Shown in pieces: positions 63,401 to 64,000 of a stretch of 64,000 nucleotides of DNA. Where the stretch lies: assembly GCF_035920445.1 (NCBI RefSeq), contig NZ_CP109162.1:868001-932000 (forward strand), read 5' to 3'. A model generated the notes under the pieces. That model made no database searches. It was not told the origin of the DNA and saw only the letters and a list, made by a program, of their open reading frames with translations. The translations under genes were made by a program, and so were the position numbers. The DNA comes from Nocardia sp. NBC_01730 (GTDB lineage: Bacteria; Actinomycetota; Actinomycetes; Mycobacteriales; Mycobacteriaceae). How positions within the stretch are numbered: the first letter of the stretch is position 1; every line of letters starts with the position of its first letter.

Positions 63401-64000
63401 CGGTCGCTTCTCGCTGCGCACCCACCCGTGGGTCGCCGACCATATGACCTACGGCGTGGTCGTCCTGCCGGGCGCGACGCTGATCGAAATGCTGCTGGTC
63501 GCAGGCGCCCGTATTGGGTGCGGTGTGGTCGAGGAGCTCACATTGCAGGCGCCGATCCTGCCGACCGGCGACGACGAGGTCGAACTGCAGGTGCTGGTGG
63601 AGGCGGCCGACGAATCGGGTCGGCGGCCGTTCGAGTTCTACTTCCGGACCCCCGGTGACGCCGAGTGGGTGCACAACGCGACCGGTGCGCTGGCGGCGCT
63701 GCCCGAGGGCGAACCGGACCTGCTGGCGCAGCTGCGCGACGAGCAGTGGCCGCCGGTCGACGCCGAACCCCTGGACGCCGCGGGGCTCGCGGCACTGATC
63801 GCCCAAGACACGGGGCTGGAATACGGTCCGGCTTTCGTCGGGGTGCGCGGTGCCTGGCAACGCGGTGACACGGTGTTCTCGGAGATCGTGCTGGATACCG
63901 CCGCGGCGCCGGAACCAGGACGCCACGATCTGCATCCGGCTCTGCTGGATCTGGTGATGCACGCCGGGTTCTCCCGTCTGCTGTGCGGTGACGCCGCCGC
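60474..64000 (+). CDS. PKS-D: modular type I PKS, partial (runs off right edge)
   Basis: The ATG at 60474 overlaps the PKS-C stop (ATGA), so translation is coupled. It starts with a docking helix ([20 protein letters not shown]), matching the C-terminal docking region of PKS-C. KS at residues ~33-461 has [15 protein letters not shown] and NIGHTN. AT at ~574-864 has GHSIGE and GHAFH, so malonyl. DH from ~957 has [11 protein letters not shown] and [10 protein letters not shown], both canonical here. The window ends inside the DH. The linker after the AT contains an extra acidic stretch ([15 protein letters not shown]) absent from sister modules. It is the direct recipient of the PKS-C chain. 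Confidence 0.93.
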   Translation, partial: MSTEEQLTRYLQKLAVDLRTANKHIQELEGSAREPIAIVGMSCRFPGGVDSPAQLWDLVDTGTDAVGGFPTDRGWDLEKLYDPDPDAPGTIYTREGGFIHSAPEFDAGFFGISPREAAMLEPQQRLILEASWEALEDAGIDPVTLRGSDTGVFSGVFHQDYGPRIGSPMLTAESEGHAYLGGANCVLSGRVSYIFGFKGPTLSVDTACSSSLVALHLACQALRQGETSLALVSGVTVMSDPSHLIAFARQRALSPDARCKAFAAAADGTGFSEGLGMLVVERLSDARRLGHNVLALVRGSAVNQDGASKGLTAPNGPSQERVIAAALANAGLAPSDVDAVEAHGTGTTLGDPIEARALMAVYGARGESGPLRLGSLKSNIGHTNAAAGVAGVIKMVQAMRHGVLPKTLHVDVPTPHVDWSVGTVRLLTEAEPWPAGERVRRAGVSSFGVSGTNAHVIIEEAPADPVAVESGGEAEQVAAAKPIVSDFVPLLISAKSDEALRAQADRLRQWLIDAPDADVWDVAHSSATSRALLDWRGVVVGRDREELLAGLADVADSSGGSPRAIEGCAGSDRTAFLFTGQGAQRVGMGAGLYRAFPVFAAALDEVCAQFDPLLGRGLKELMFDDAEGLLDRTEFTQPALFAFEVALFRLLESFGVTPDVLVGHSIGELAAAYVAGVWSLEDACVLVAARGRLMGGLPVGGAMLAVAIGEERAGDVVAAFLSSGTVGDRVSIAAVNGPSSTVLSGDADAVEEIERALSGDGVETSRLRVGHAFHSARMEPMLAEFRAVAEGIAYRSPELPIVSNETGEFAGDAVIDPEYWVRQVRGCVRFAPGVTTAVAVGVRRFVEVGPDAVLAAMTRQCLAEDPEVEAVSTVAAASRRPVASRDADRADGPVSDNTEVRQFVTAVAQAHVAGAQVDWARWFAGRDPHRITLPTYAFQRRRFWLPATGEVSASSLEHPILTGVVGLAGTDEWLFTGRFSLRTHPWVADHMTYGVVVLPGATLIEMLLVAGARIGCGVVEELTLQAPILPTGDDEVELQVLVEAADESGRRPFEFYFRTPGDAEWVHNATGALAALPEGEPDLLAQLRDEQWPPVDAEPLDAAGLAALIAQDTGLEYGPAFVGVRGAWQRGDTVFSEIVLDTAAAPEPGRHDLHPALLDLVMHAGFSRLLCGDAA
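62193..63061. repeat. AT tract of PKS-D, near-identical to 51265-52133
   Basis: Partner of the PKS-C module 2 AT tract. Identity starts at the [11 protein letters not shown] codons and stops just after the RQCLA codons, coinciding with domain borders. Confidence 0.9.

Noticed and set aside
60474..64000. Naming the polyketide product from the domain order.
   Set aside because: PKS-D and any later genes run outside the window, two DHs are of doubtful activity and the role of PKS-A is unclear; no known compound can be assigned.

Overview
The window is GC-rich and looks like a mycolic-acid actinomycete, most likely Nocardia or a close relative. The evidence is the strong G/C third-position bias, GTG starts, several TetR regulators, very large modular type I polyketide synthases (PKSs), and a methyltransferase resembling mycobacterial phthiotriol-type O-methyltransferases. 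No rRNA, tRNA or CRISPR array was seen. The genus is an inference from gene content.

Left third (1-20600): an accessory region full of broken genes. It opens with the 3' end of a Tn3-family transposase. Intact small units follow: a DUF1330 gene divergent from a LysR regulator; a hydrolase/acyl-CoA ligase operon; an SDR plus quinone-oxidoreductase operon; a flavin amine oxidase divergent from its TetR regulator. Two paralogous TetR genes (4514, 10158) each sit divergently beside an oxidoreductase gene, with near-identical palindromes in front. Between these lie fragments of IS5-, IS630- and IS3/IS5-like transposases, a serine recombinase, an old-yellow-enzyme pseudogene, an AraC regulator split by a complete IS630 element with TA target duplication, and a truncated MFS exporter with a histidine-rich loop.

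Middle (20600-31140): a PKS gene (called PKS-A here) begins abruptly inside an acyltransferase domain, head to head with the truncated MFS gene. It carries AT(3' part)-KR-ACP, then KS-AT-DH-ER-KR-ACP-TE, and is followed by a methyltransferase. Its TE end and the methyltransferase are visibly AT-richer than their surroundings. From 31140 to 33900 comes a second graveyard: GNAT, integrase and IS256 fragments, one alpha/beta hydrolase and a cut-off membrane protein.

Right half (33938-64000): three collinear PKS genes. PKS-B is one module ending in a thioesterase (KS-AT-DH-KR-ACP-TE). PKS-C is a 6729-residue protein that opens with a decarboxylative KSQ loading module followed by three extension modules. 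PKS-D overlaps PKS-C by four bases (ATGA) and runs off the right edge. Inferred flow: PKS-C starts the chain, apparently with methylmalonate giving a propionate starter. It extends with methylmalonate (fully reduced) and twice with malonate. It then hands over through docking domains to PKS-D and probably to genes beyond the window. PKS-B, although upstream, has the features of the last module. PKS-A has its own TE, so it is either the end of a second pathway or a decayed remnant.

The points most worth a second look are the AT truncation at the MFS/PKS junction, the altered catalytic motifs in two dehydratases, a nearly identical 0.87-kb AT tract shared by PKS-C and PKS-D, two thioesterase-ended PKSs in one locus, and the shared TetR operator motif.
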